NCBI GenBank assembly: GCA_014904985.1
Contig: MU129002.1
Span: 1 to 58,691 of the forward strand
Reading direction: 5' to 3'
DNA: 58,691 nucleotides
Source: Hydnum rufescens UP504
Lineage: Eukaryota; Basidiomycota; Agaricomycetes; Cantharellales; Hydnaceae
Below, one piece after another: positions 24,521-36,354 of the stretch (within the stretch, counting starts at the first letter, position 1; each line of letters opens with the position of its first letter). The notes below the pieces were generated by a model. The model saw only the letters and a program-made list of their open reading frames with translations, was not told the origin of the DNA and made no database searches. The translations under genes were made by a program, and so were the position numbers.

Positions 24521-26203
24521 CTCTACCTTTGTGAAGTTTGGTTTTTCAAGATGTGCTTCTGACCACTGTGTCTGGATCTGGGCTAAAGATGGTGTCAAGG
24601 TCATCATTCCTGCTTATGTGGATGATTTGATCATTGCCTGTAAAAATGTCCCACTTCTAAAGTGCATTAAAGAGGAACTCAAGCTTGAGTACAAGGTCCA
24701 TGACTTAGGTCTGGTTGTGTACACTCTAGGGATTGAGATCATCAGAGACTGGGCTAACCAGAGGTTGTATCTCTTCCAGAGGAAGCACATTGGTGATGTC
24801 CTGGACTGCTTCAATATGGCTGATGCCTGCCCTGTGTCTACTCCTCTGGCCAAGTCAAGTCCATTGACTAAAGAAGACTGCCCTCAGACTCCTGAGGACT
24901 TGGAGTACATGAAGTCTGTCCCTTATCTCTCAGCTGTAGGCAGTCTGATGTACCTTTCAGTTGGTACACATGCAGACATCAGCTTTGCAGTGGGAGCTCT
25001 AAGTAGGTTTATGTCAGGGCCACGCTGCGACGAGAGCACCAAACAAATATAAACACGGATAAGTCCGACTAGGTCCGGCGTAAGTCCGGCTCAGTCCGAA
25101 GGAATCCGGGCAAGGCTGAGATAAGAGGAGCGGAGGAGAACAGAGGAGAGCTCCAGCAGCCCGGAAGGGTCTAGGCGGAGGTGAGTACGACGGTCCTTAA
25201 GCTCGAGGAGTCAGCTGGACCACACTCGGAACTGTAGTCCGGGGTAATAGCGGAAATCCTGAGTTTTCATAGAAGACATAAGGAAGTACAAGGACAAACC
25301 TGTAGTCCGGGGTAATAGCGGAAATCCTGAGAGACCAAAGCTGAGGCCTCTGGACTTCGCCCCCGGACTACTTATACAGGACAGCTATACTACAAGGGAG
25401 TGATCATCAAGGGGGAGGGTGGTTACAAGGGAGGTGGAAACAGGAACAGGGGAGCGGCCAGGAACAAGGACAGGTACTAGCGTGGGTAACTCGGAATCAA
25501 AGGAAATGAAAGAGAAATGAAACGTGACAGAACAAACTCGGAAGCAAACGGAAACAAACGGAAACAAGAAGAAATAACTGACAGAGCCGGAGAGCACTGG
25601 AGACAAATCGGAAGCAAACGGAGTTATCGGAAAAGAAGCGGACGAACCCTGACAGTTTAATGCAAACCCAGGACAGGCCCATTGGAAACAAGTTCAGCAC
25701 ATCTTCAAGTACCTTGCTGGTACAAAGGACCTTATGCTTTGCTATGGTCCTGGACAAGACTCAACCGCCTTCAGATTTATTCTGATGCAGACTATGCTGG
25801 GGATGTTGACTCAGCACACTCTACTAGTGGGCATGCTGTCTTTATTGGCAAGTGCTTGGTGAACTGGAGCAGTAAGAGGCAATCTGTTGTAGCCAAGTCT
25901 ACTACAGAAGCAGAGTACATTGCTGCCAATGAGGCTGGCTCTGATGGTGTCTGGTTTTGGAATTTCATGTCTGAACTAGGATATCCTCCAAGTGGTGCAA
26001 CTACTTTGTGGCTTGACAATCAGTCAGCTATCAGAGTTGGGAAGAACCCAGAGCACCATAGCCAAATGCAGCATCTGCTGCCTAAGTACCATTGGCTTCA
26101 GGAACAGGTGGAGGACAAGGTGTTTTCACTTGAATATGTTTCAACTTCCTTGATGAGGGCAGATGTTCTTACAAAGCCTCTTGAGACAGTAGCCCATTCA
26201 TGA
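24515..26203 (+). pseudogene. Copia element 1 reverse transcriptase and RNase H, interrupted by a solo LTR
   Basis: Open from about 24530: FVKFGFSRCASDHCVW, then the catalytic box AYVDDLIIACK, LGLVVYTLGIEIIRD, and VPYLSAVGSLMYLSVGTHAD. The frame is cut at 25011 by a solo LTR and resumes at 25660: IFKYLAGTKDLML, FYSDADYAGDVDSAHSTSG, SSKRQSVVAKSTTEAEYIAA (RNase H), and ADVLTKPLE near the end. The N-terminal RT, integrase and protease are deleted, so the element is dead although YVDD is intact. Confidence 0.85.
25012..25654 (-). mobile_element. Solo Gypsy LTR inserted in Copia RT
   Basis: 643 bp with terminal TGTCAGGG...CCCTGACA and a perfect 5-bp target duplication GTTTA (25007-25011 and 25655-25659). 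The same LTR family is at 48639-49288, where it is the 5' LTR of a minus-strand Gypsy element, which gives the orientation. In that orientation a TATAAG box lies near the middle. An internal direct repeat, TAGTCCGGGGTAATAGCGG, occurs at about 25232 and 25302. CpG is still common, so the insertion is relatively young. Confidence 0.9.
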
Positions 26204-26242
26204 GTACTTTCACTTCTTGGGCTTGTTTCTCACTCTGCTTTG

Positions 26243-26829
26243 TAAAGTGGGAGTGTTGAAGTTGTGCCCTTGTATTAGTTGTTTTGTGCTATTCTTGGTT
26301 TTGGTTCCTGTTTATGGTTGTTGTGATGGAGGCAGATATGGCTTAACTCTTGCTACATCAAGACTTAAGCCAATCCACCTCAGTTCCACTCTGGGTGTCT
26401 GTGTAGGCCTTTCCCATTCCTCCACTTGAACAATTGGGGCACCTGGAGATGCCCAGTTGGACTCCTGGACTGAAACTGCAGCAGTCCAGTCAGATTAGGG
26501 TATGTGGACAAACCTGTGCCCAGAACTTATCCAGGCCCACCCCCACCACCTGTCACACAATAAGCAGGTTAGAAAAGTCCAGCAGAGGGGGTTCTTTCAC
26601 TCAATCAACACTTGTGGCAAGTTCTGGGGTACAGCAACAACTGAAGAAAAATCAGGACCCCAATGCAGATTCTACCTCCTGCCCCCAATTTTTCATATAA
26701 TTGTCTATAATTTTGCTGAACTGCAGATACTGTTATTCTCTATGTATGCACCAAATTTGAGCCCTATCTGAGAAGTTTAACATGGTTAAAAGCATGGATC
26801 TCTCATAATGTGGCAATTAACCAGTAACA
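26243..26829 (+). repeat. Polypurine tract and 3' LTR-like sequence of the Copia element
   Basis: TAAAGTGGGAG (26243-26253) is a Copia polypurine tract; TGTTGAAG at 26254 is the likely LTR start. It does not match the 5' LTR at 23494, so the two ends may come from different Copia families. Confidence 0.5.
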
Positions 26830-27168
26830 AACAGTAGCACACAAATTCAGTAGTCTTCCCCCTCCCTCCAGTTTGAAGCTCTTTGAATTGCAGCTGGTCC
26901 CTGGGTGATTTCTCACTACAAAAAGTGAATTCTAGCTACACTTTGACTAAGGTCTCAAGAAGAGATCCTTAGGGTGTGGTAATTTCACAAGAACACACAT
27001 TCTTCTTGGGCTTTGTTGGCTCACAGCAATTTCCCCTGTTCCAAAAGACCCTTTTCACTCAAACTTGAACACTCAGATTAATTCCATGGTCCCCTCCTTT
27101 GTCCTTGTCTCAATGACATGGACTGTAGCTGGATTGATTCCATTCCATCCTGCTTACACTGGTATGAT
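26830..27168. repeat. Fragment of LTR family A
   Basis: Matches, inverted, the start of the LTRs at 43080, 47079 and 31955 (ends TCCTGCTTACA). Only the first about 340 bp of the family are present. Nearly no CpG remains. Confidence 0.7.
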
Positions 27169-27339
27169 CACTATCTTAGTCTTCCCAGCCACATTCATTT
27201 GGTATTGGAGAGGATCTTTTCCAGTTGCATATATGATGGAGCCATTGCTGAGGCTGGGGGGATGGTTCATTCCAAGGGTGTAGGGGAGCTGTTCTCAAAC
27301 CATTTGCAGTGGGGGGACATGTGTCATGAGCATCCTGAG
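27169..27339. other. Unassigned repeat-like spacer
   Basis: CpG-free sequence without recognised coding potential between the LTR fragment and the minus-strand Copia gag. Confidence 0.4.
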
Positions 27340-28230
27340 TCAATTAGTGTGTTGTGGTTGTGAGGCATGGCTGTCCTTGCATGTGTGATGAATGTATACT
27401 TCCTCAGAGTCAGACTCAGGTATCTTCCACTGGTTTCTGGGAGGGTCCATGTTTGGCAAGTGTATGAGGTTGGCAGTGGCAGTGTCATTGGATTCACTGT
27501 CAAATATTGTGGAGGGTGATGATGTGCAGGTCTTGGAGGTGGTGGCCTTTGCAGCCTGAGCAGTGGTGGATTCCTTCCCTATCCTCTTCACAGCCTCATC
27601 TTGTGCTGTGGTGGCTTCCTGAGCTTGGCACTGAAGGTGGCACTCATTCACTGCATGACCAGGCTTTAGGCAGTAGTTGCAGGTGGGTCTCCTTTTGTTG
27701 TCAGCGGGTTTGGATTTCTTCCCTTGAGTTCTAGACCCTCTGTTCCAGTTGTCAGTGGTCTGCTTGGCAATGAGTGCAGAGCTGTCCCCTGGTGTTCCAG
27801 ATCCAGTGATGCAGGCAGATTCTTCAAGGAGGTGAGGTACTACACCTTGGAATGTGAGGGGTGAGGTTTTGGGGGCAGCATTGATCATAGATATGGTGAT
27901 GATCTCCCAATTTGAGGGCCAGGGGAGGGACATGAGAAGGAGTTGGGCAAGGAATTCATCAGAGAATCTGTGCTAGGGGCAATTTGGCTGAGGAGGTGAT
28001 TGTCTGTGGAATATGAGGCAATGTGGGTTTGCATTGAGTCTCTGTCCTTGTATTCATGTTTCAGCATGGCTATCTTTGTGTAGAAAGCAGTCATGCTGTT
28101 GTGCTGGACTTCATGTGCTTTGGCAAGTTTTTCCCAGAGATCTTTTGCACTGGTGGCAGTCAGCTGTTGATCATCCTCAATGATCCCTATGAGTAGCAGG
28201 CTGGTCAGTCACTTTTCCACATCATATTAG
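27340..28230 (-). pseudogene. Copia gag fragment with zinc knuckle
   Basis: Minus-strand frames, shifted near 27930: LWEKLAKAHEVQHNS, MTAFYTKIAMLKHEYKD (UBN2-like), then CNYCLKPGHAVNEC (CX2CX4HX4C zinc knuckle) at about 27640-27690 and a Thr/Ser-rich linker. No protease or polymerase follows. The family differs from the gags at 23951 and 39490. Confidence 0.75.
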
Positions 28231-28350
28231 ATATAATGAGCATTGCATTTATTATATCTAACTAGATGTTTACACCTGGGGGCCCCTGCCAGATTATTCA
28301 TTATTTATTAATTTATTATTATTATTATATTAGTATTTACATCCATAGAC

Positions 28351-29775
28351 CCTGTGCCCAGGAAGAGTAGCCAGAGGCTGCTCTTCTTGCACAATTGCAG
28401 CTAAAGAAAAAATACTTACCTGGAATCCACCCCAGTTGGGCCTGGGTTCCATTTGGGCAATCTCTCAAGGGGGTGTCATTGGCAGTTTTTGTTCATGCAG
28501 GCCTTCACAGTTTTCATTCATGTGGTCATGTGTGGTTCCATTCCCAGTTTCCATTCCCAGTGTGTCATTCAGCAGGTCTGTAGTCAGGGGTTCATGCAGT
28601 TCAAGTGTGGTTGGGGCTGGTTCCATTGGGGCACTCCCTCAAGGGGGTCAGTTTTCATTTGTGGGGGCTCATTTGCAGTTATTGTTTGTGGCTATCATTC
28701 CGCAAGTTTGTACTTGGGGGTTTTCAGGGGTTCTGGTTCAGGATCTGGGGAAATAATTAATGAAATGTTAGTACAACAGTAATGCAGCACAAAAGAGCAG
28801 CATATGCTGCTCCTTTTGCACCACAAGAATAGAAATAAAAAATAAAAAAGAACTTACCTTGTAGTACCCCACACCTGCTGCACTGGTGTGGGGTACTGGA
28901 GCCCTGTACTCTGCCTCATATGTGTGGCAGTTCATATGGGCACCCATCATTTGGGCGGGCATCAATAAGGGGGGGTTATGGGGGCATTGTGTTGGTATTT
29001 GTTTGTGGGGCTCTGGTCCAAGGTCTAGAGAACTAAATAATAAATTAGTTAGATTAATGTAGTGCAAAAAGAGCAGCTCATGCTGCTCTTTTTGTGCCAC
29101 AAGAATAAAAAACCAAGAAAAAAGACTTACCTTGTAGTACCTCACACCCACTGCAGTGGGTGTGGGGTACTCAATTGTGCTGATTCTCTTGCTCTGGCTT
29201 TTGTGTGCATGTTGCCATTTGTTCATTCTGGTGTTCATGCCTAATTGGGCATTGCATAGGGTCCTGGGGATCTTCTGCAGCTGTGTATGTTGGTATTATG
29301 GGGGGGCTTCATCCACATTCTTGCTGGGCAGATTTTCGCACAGGGGGGAAGCCTAGAATAACAAATAATACAATCTGTTAGTAAAATCAAAGAGAAGCAG
29401 CACCAAAAGAGCAGCTAGTGCTGCTCTTTTGGTGCTACTGTAGGTTTCTGGTTGAACACTCACCTAGTAGGACCACACACCCGCTTCAGTGGGTGTGTGG
29501 TCCTTTATCTGTCATCATGTGACCTTGGGGCTGCGCATGTATGCAGTGTATTGGACCCATTTCAGCCCACATTCATTTGTGGGTGGGTTTTGTATCATCA
29601 TATGCAGGGTGCACAACCTTAAACCTAGAATGGAAATATTACTGAATGTTAGTTAAAGTGTTAAAGATGTGCAAAAAGGGCAGCCTTGGCAACCCTTTTT
29701 GCACAGCTGTACATAGTGGAGAGGTACTCACCTATGACCACACACCCATGGCAGTGGGGGGTGTGGTCCTCTTCT
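28351..29775 (-). repeat. Double-hairpin cassette array 2, left arm (minus orientation)
   Basis: Five cassettes read on the minus strand. Hairpin B: 28351-28392 (decayed), 28786-28821, 29062-29097, 29399-29436, 29669-29705. Hairpin A: 28866-28897, 29139-29171, 29469-29505, 29732-29771. Reverse-complement donors read as CTTACCT (about 28853-28860, 29126-29133) or CTCACCTA; reverse acceptors read as CCTAGAATAA (29353) and CCTAGAATGG (29626), with GTTAGT branch-like sites next to them. Same grammar as array 1 on the other strand. Confidence 0.8.
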
Positions 29776-29849
29776 AGTTCCTCAGGACCCTGTGGTTGAG
29801 TCCTATATATGAACAATTGTGAATTAAGTAAGCATCAAAACAAACCACT

Positions 29850-30466
29850 CAATGCCAGGACTCTCTGGGCTCGAAAGAGTGCCCAATTAGGGGCAGTACC
29901 AACCCCATATGGATAGATAATAAATACCTAGATCAAAAATAAATAATAAGTAGTAGATATCTGTCTAAAACCTGAAGAAGTGATAGTCTATTGGATTGCA
30001 CTAAGGCACCATGTGTAAAGAAGAATTGGGGAACTTTCATGCACTATAATTGGCCCAAATTTCAGTATCTGGGTGGTATGTATATATATATTATGGGCAA
30101 TGAAATGAATTGGATGATCACACCAATTTTCAGTTTCTCACACCTTCAATTTCCTATTCAGGAAATTGAAGGTGTGAGAAACTGAAAATTGGTGCAATCA
30201 CCCAATTCATTTCATTGCCCATAATATATATATACATACCACCCAGATACTGAAATTTGGGCCAATTATAGTGCATGAAAGTTCCCCAATTCTTCTTTAC
30301 ACATGGTGCCTTAGTGCAATCCAATAGACTATCACTTCTTCAGGTTTTAGACAGATATCTACTACTTATTATTTATTTTTGATCTAGGTATTTATTATCT
30401 ATCCATATGAGGTTGGTACTGCCCCTAATTGGGCACTCTTTCAAGCCCAGAAAGTCCCAGTGTTGA
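29850..30466. repeat. Large foldback element (arms about 305 bp)
   Basis: Near-perfect inverted repeat centred on about 30160 (CCTATTCAGG). Arms start ACTCAATGCCAGGACT and end AGTCCCAGTGTTGAGT and differ at only a few positions, for example GGATGATCACACC against GGGTGATTGCACC. No ORF. It sits exactly between minus-oriented and plus-oriented cassettes. A shorter element with similar ends is at 45255-45465. Confidence 0.85.
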
Positions 30467-32357
30467 GTAGCATCTTCAAATTGTACTCAATATCAAGGTG
30501 CCTGAAGCAAGCAGAACAGTGCCACACACCTGCCAGGGTGGGTGTGTGGCACTATTAGGTGAGTTCTTTTCTTTATGGTGTGTACCACTATAGAAGAAGG
30601 GTTGGGAGCTCCAATGATGGTCAAATCAAAATCTGGTTCAGCCAGTGTGTAGATGGGAGACTGTGTTTCTGTTTATTCAAAATGGGTTGGTTTGCTTCAA
30701 TGGTTGATCACTCTCTGCAAGATGTGTATGTGTTTATTGGAGAATGGAATGTGATATGGACTAGCTATAGTCAATGATATATGGTAGATGCTTATAGGAA
30801 GGCTTATATGTTGTATGGAATGCTTATAGGAAGGCTTATATGTGGGGGATGCTTGTAGAAAGGCTTATACATGTTTGTGTTGTGTTCATTTGTTTACTGA
30901 TATTTGTGTGTCCTTGTTTATATCCTCCTGGTCAAAATGCGGATATCTGTGGGTTATAGAATGGTCAGTGCTTGGTTAGTTTTGTTAGTATGCTTCAATC
31001 TTCTTTCCTGACTTGTATTTCATTATGCTTACTTATTCCTTGGATGTCCAGCAACTCTAACCTTAGGTTCTGCAACTATCCTTGGCTTCAGTATTTCATG
31101 TAGATGGCTTCCAGTAGCTTGGTCTCAACAACCTTGAGGATGCCTTAGCTCCAGATGGCTTTAGATAGACTGTTCTTTGAGATTATAAGCAGAATGGTAG
31201 ACAGTAGTAGACAGTGGTTGATTTCCAGAGTGAGGAGATTGGGGGTACAAGAAAATCTGCTAGCTTATATACCTTTCTGAAGGTGGCTGTGCATGGAGCA
31301 AGAACAAAAGAGTAATAAAGCTATGAGATCATAGTGGAGTAGAACAAAAGAGAAATAAAGAAATGATGTCATAATGTGGTCATAGCTGACTCATCCTAGA
31401 GTGTGATGTCATAGTGATGTCATTCATAAAGAGAACAAAAGGATTCATAAAGGGAATGATGTTACTAATTTGCTGAGCTTGTGGAGTAGTTGGAGCATGA
31501 TGTCACTGGTCTTGTGATGTGTCTTGGAGATTAATCTGAGCCTAGTCCAGTGGTTAAGGTGTTTTTGTTACTGGTTAATAATAGGTACAAGTGCATGGTG
31601 TGGGATTTGATGCAGAGACAGCAGTTTGTATCTGTAATATGTGTGCTTGGTACCATTTGATGTGGATTTTTAATATCTTTCTGGGCACAGTGGTTCTGAG
31701 CAGATCAGATGTGAACTGACAGAGAAATTTGTTTTTTACTGATGGGTGTTGATTCTGATAGTAATATCATTCTGTAGAGTGCATTTTTGATCTGTTCTTC
31801 ATGTACTCAATACCATTTGATGCAGAATTTTAATGTATTTCTAGGTGCAGTGGTTCTGAGAGGATTGGATGCAAACTGATGAATAAATTTGTTTTTTACT
31901 GGAAATTCTGGATTTTGGTAGTAAAATTGGCCTGGAGAGTGCAGTTTTGGTCTGTTGTAAGCAGGCTGGTTAAAAACCAATCCAACTACTGTCCATGTCA
32001 TTGAGGAGAGGACAAATGAAGGGAGCCATGGGGACAATTCGAATATTCAGGTCCAGGAAAATGAAGGTCTTTTAGGATAATAGAAAATCCCAATGAACAG
32101 TGATTGCTCAAGGGAATAGATCAGTGTCACAAAATAAGATGTCAAGGCCACACCCTGAAGTTGTCCTTTTGACTATTCAGTCTTAATGTGGCTGTACACA
32201 GTCTTGACAAGTGGGAAATCTCCTCCAAACAGCAGCAATACTTCAGTGCCTCAGACTGTGATAGGGGGAAAAACCAAATATTTACATGCCCCCTCCCCTT
32301 TATATACATTCCAGACCACAATTCAAAATTCCGGAAGAAAAGTGGAGATAACAGAAG

Positions 32358-33031
32358 TATGGATGCTGCGGTTCAGGTTTAAACCTGTGGAACCTGAGTT
32401 TAAACCTGAACCTGACCCAGGTCAGGTTCCATTGGGTCAGGTTTCATTTGGTTTTCTTCAGGTCAGGTTCAGGTTTTGCCCTTGCCCTGAATCCAAAAAC
32501 CAGTCTGAAACCAGGTTTAAACCTGAACCTGAAAGGTAGGGTGTAGGTTCCATTCCATGTAAATTGACCACTATTCTGGCACCAAATCTGGCAATTTACA
32601 CATGTGACTATAGTTCTGGAGTCAGAAGTCACATGACTTGGCCATCAAATGAGGTAATTGGTGCAGGTCACAAGTCACATGACAGAATGTAGTGACTAAA
32701 TACCATCTCCAGAAGATGTGTGAGCAGTAAATTGAAGTGAAAGGGGGCTAGGAAGGAGATGTGGATCTAAAGCAGGATGTAAAGGGAGTGGCAGAGGCAG
32801 AGACTTGAGCAGAGGGTGTAGATATTCTGTAATACCCCCTGAAAATGTTGGCTTCCCTCATATGTCAGGTTTCAGGTTTAAACCAGGTTTAAACCTGAAC
32901 CTGACCTGAATGAGACTGAACCTCAGGTCAGGTTCAGGTTTTGCCCTCATGGGTGATTTTGGAACCTGGTCAGGTTTAGGTTTTGCCCAAATTGGGCAAA
33001 ACCTGACCAAAACCTGACCGTGGCAACCATA
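32358..33031. repeat. GGTTTAAACCTGAACC-rich element with imperfect terminal inverted repeats
   Basis: Both ends are dense in variants of CAGGTTTAAACCTGAACCTG in both orientations; the outer ends ATGGATGCTGCGGTTCAGG and the reverse of CCTGACCGTGGCAACCAT form an imperfect TIR. No ORF. The same motif fills 58345-58505 at the window end, which also ends GCAACCATAA. Probably a non-autonomous DNA element. Confidence 0.6.
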
Positions 33032-33484
33032 AACGGAAGCATAATGGAAAAGAAATGAAGTCAAGAGCTCCAAAACTGGTGGAGATATTCAAGAATCAAG
33101 TGAAAAAGAGACAAAAAAACACTTTACAAGGCATTACTCCCTTGAAACTGGATAGATTCCCTTAAGGAAAGGTGGAATAGGTTGCCCTGAGTTCCATTTG
33201 CATCAGAATTAAGAGGGCCGGAACCAATTTGTCATTTGTGTTGGTGGAGCAAGGGGGGAGTCATGAGGAAGGGGTTGTCTTGTGAAAAATGGAGTTCACA
33301 TCTGTTTGTTTTTTCCTTGGTACTGTTCAATGCACATTTTTAACAGCTTTTAGTGCATGGTACCCATGAATGAATCCAATAAGAATTGGCTTCAAAAATC
33401 AAGAAATACTCCTTCAGAGTATGAATCATGGCAAGATACTGTTACAGGGACCACATTTTTGATCCATTCATTTTGTTTTTAATA

Positions 33485-36354
33485 CAGTCATCTACCATGT
33501 CGCTTGCATCAGAAGTTACAAATATGTTCATAAGTCCATGTGTTCAGTCACTCTTTTGTAGTTCTATAGTCTTGTGTATATAGGGGGGCTACTCAAGATA
33601 GCACTGGTGATATGGTGAGTTGTTTCATAATAAGATGCATGAGAACTTTGAAAAGGGATGAAGCAGGGCGTATTTTGGATTTATCAGCACTTGCATCAAC
33701 CTTTCCCACAGCCTATACGTTGTCCTCATCACTGCTTTCTGATGATCCCTCGTTATCCAGTGTTGGTTCTGACCCTCCATCCATGCCTGGTATGCCGCCA
33801 GCACTCCCCAATGCAGCCCAGATGTCTTTTTGCTTCAAAGGTTCCGGTTTCTTTGGCAACGCACGGCCTTCTTTCAGACAACATGCAGACTCATCCTTCC
33901 AATGCAACTCGGCAGCATCATTCTGCTGTTTTGCCGCTTCCCATGCTTGTGTCCGAATGGGTTGCTGAGGTGCCCTTTGCTGCAGCAACCCTTTTCCCCT
34001 GCACGCAACGGTCCTTGTTGGCCACCTTTTGAGCCTCCTTCGCCATTTTCACTGCTTCTGCCCTATTAACACGATCAAGGAAGTCATCATGTGTTACAAC
34101 CTCCCCTTCAACTGCGAGCTTGAGGTGGTGAGTTGATTTTTGTTTCTTCTCATAGTGAGTGAGTTGGCAGCAGGACCTTTCCACCTGAAAGGACACCAGT
34201 GCCAGTTGGCCATTGTTGACATCCTGTGCATCCTCTAGAGCATCAATGTGGTGCTTTGCCCCATGAAGGTCAGAGCGCAATTGTTTGACCTCAGCACTCA
34301 AGATGCAGCAATGAGCATGGCTTGGAGAAGGTGTTTTGGTGCATGTCCAATCAATTTTTGGCAAATCTTTATGTTTTTGATACACAAAAGGTGGGAGTGA
34401 TGATGAAGCCGACATTGGGGAAGAGCAAACAAGGAAGCTGACAGATGATCCCATCAACATGGTGTGAAGATGCTGTGGTGTCAAAGGTGTGAGTAGCGCA
34501 GGGTCAATTATAAGGCCATTGGGGGCTGATGGACTCCTAGGGCTTCCATCCTCAGGTGCGTGAGGCCCTGTTTCTTGAGAATTCTCATCCAGAATCTCAC
34601 GAAATGTGCCAATAAGACGCTTGACCAGTGTACTGACTGGAACAACAAGTGAACCAGTAATTGAGTGCTCTAGAGCTGGAGCCATCTGTGTTACGGTGAT
34701 TGCATCTTTGTTGATGGGATATACACCAGTCTTTTTGAATGCCTGACAGATGTTTGATTGTGTGAAGCCCTTGAGGTGAGCTTTTGCATATATGTGGAGG
34801 AAGACATCCTTCATAACATTATCCCCTGTTTGTCGTTCCCACTTGTCCAGTGCTCTGGACCATGCTGCTTTGACAATGGCAAAGATAACAACATCAAGCC
34901 CTTGAAGAACATGGGTTGTATGCGGTGGGTAGCACATCACAACAATGTGGTGGTGTCGTGCCTCTTCAATGAATTCTTTTGAATAGTGAGACACATGTCC
35001 GTTGAGGATTAGGAGTCGATACTCATCAGGGTGAGCAAGTTTTGATTTGGTCTGACTATCAAAGTCTTTGAGGTAGCTGACTGCAAGGCGGTTCTCTGTC
35101 CAGCCTTTTGGGGTACATGAGATACTATGGAGGCGAGGTAAGTGTGGCTCCCATCCTCTTTTGTTAATGGTACATACAATGCTTTTAGAGGATTGTCTTG
35201 CATCCAGCCCACACTGAGTTGTTTTGCTTTGAAGATGACAATGGGTGTGAGGCAGGAGCCATCAGCACAGATGGTGTCAAGAACAGTGATATTCTCATGG
35301 CTGCCTCCACGCATGGAGTGCTGTGTCTTGGTACGCTTGTGAGCTGCTACTCTGGGTGGCTGACCTTCACTGATGGGGAATCCAGTCTCATCAAAACCAT
35401 ATGTATGTTTGGATTTGATGTTGTACTCCTTGACAGTCTTATCCAAAAGAGCAAACCATCCTTCTATTGTGGTGGGATTAACAGCATTTGCTCAGACAGT
35501 GTCCAGTGGTGCACCCCATGTCATTGAGATCTGGGCCCCATATTGGGTGAGGTAACAGTCAAGCCATCTCTTCCCAAGATTCTGTATGTGGGGTTTTTCA
35601 CATGAATTAGTTCCAGAGCATAGCCCTCCATGAGCTCATGTGTGAGAGGGAAGCCTTGGTCAGCCATGGACATGATAAACTTGCATAGGGTCTCCTCCTG
35701 CTCCTTTGTTAGATGAGCTAACATGGCATTTGCATCACACTGGGTGTGGCCACCATTATAGAGTCTTGTTATAGTGCTGTACAGATGCCCTTGGCCTTTC
35801 TTTTGGGTGAATGCACAAATTGATGGATTTGGGAGTCCCTCCTGACATGCCTTTTCTACATCAACTTTGTATGCCTCAAGCAGGTCCTTTTTCACTTTGT
35901 TGCGTGCCTGTGAGGCCTTCTCTGTCTTATGTGCCTGAGATTCAGCTCTGCCACCATGTCTTCCAGGAGGGGAAAGCACCAAGGAAAGAAATTTTCCTTA
36001 ATTTGTCCTCACTTTTTCTTCCTTGATACAAATAAATAATGCTCCACTCCAACAACAAAACATCATCCCAGATATGTAATCTTTAAGTCCTTGAAGTTTG
36101 CCAGGGCAGGCAGGGGGATACATGTGCAGTAGGGGATGATCGGCCTGGAATTCTATCCAAATTTCTCATTTCATTAACATAATTACTCCATATCTCAAGA
36201 CCCCCTCATCTGATTTACTTCAAAATTTCCAGCTAGAGTATCTACATGTCTACAAATGGTACAAAGAAGACTGCATGGGAAATAAAGCAGAATTGAAGGA
36301 GTTACAGGGATCTGATGCAAGTCCCCATATGATGCAAGCAATGGTAGATGACTG
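33485..36354 (-). mobile_element. pogo/Tigger-like DNA transposon
   Basis: 2870 bp. Ends are CAGTCATCTACC and GGTAGATGACTG; the TIR extends about 28 bp (then GCTTGCATCA inside). TA dinucleotides flank both ends (33483-33484 and 36355-36356), the Tc1/mariner-pogo target duplication. Removing it restores the alignment of LTR C to LTR A. Confidence 0.9.
33713..35982 (-). pseudogene. pogo-like transposase (CENP-B/DDE superfamily), broken
   Basis: Minus-strand pieces in order: an N-terminal HTH/CENP-B-like DNA-binding region (35982-35521, with KEQEETLCKFIMSMADQGFP); the first catalytic block YGFDETGFPIS (35446-35009); the second block LLILNGHVSHYSKEF, where the usual Asp of LLILDGH is Asn (codon 35001-35003); and HTTHVLQGLDVVIF with the third Asp. 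A Ser/Pro-rich tail reaches 33713. At least two frame breaks (near 35500 and 35030). Inactive. Confidence 0.85.

Noticed and set aside
27065..27283. Small hydrophobic proteins with PSFVLVSMTWTV-type sequence at several sites
   Set aside because: They recur at every LTR family A fragment and are translations of the LTR, not genes.
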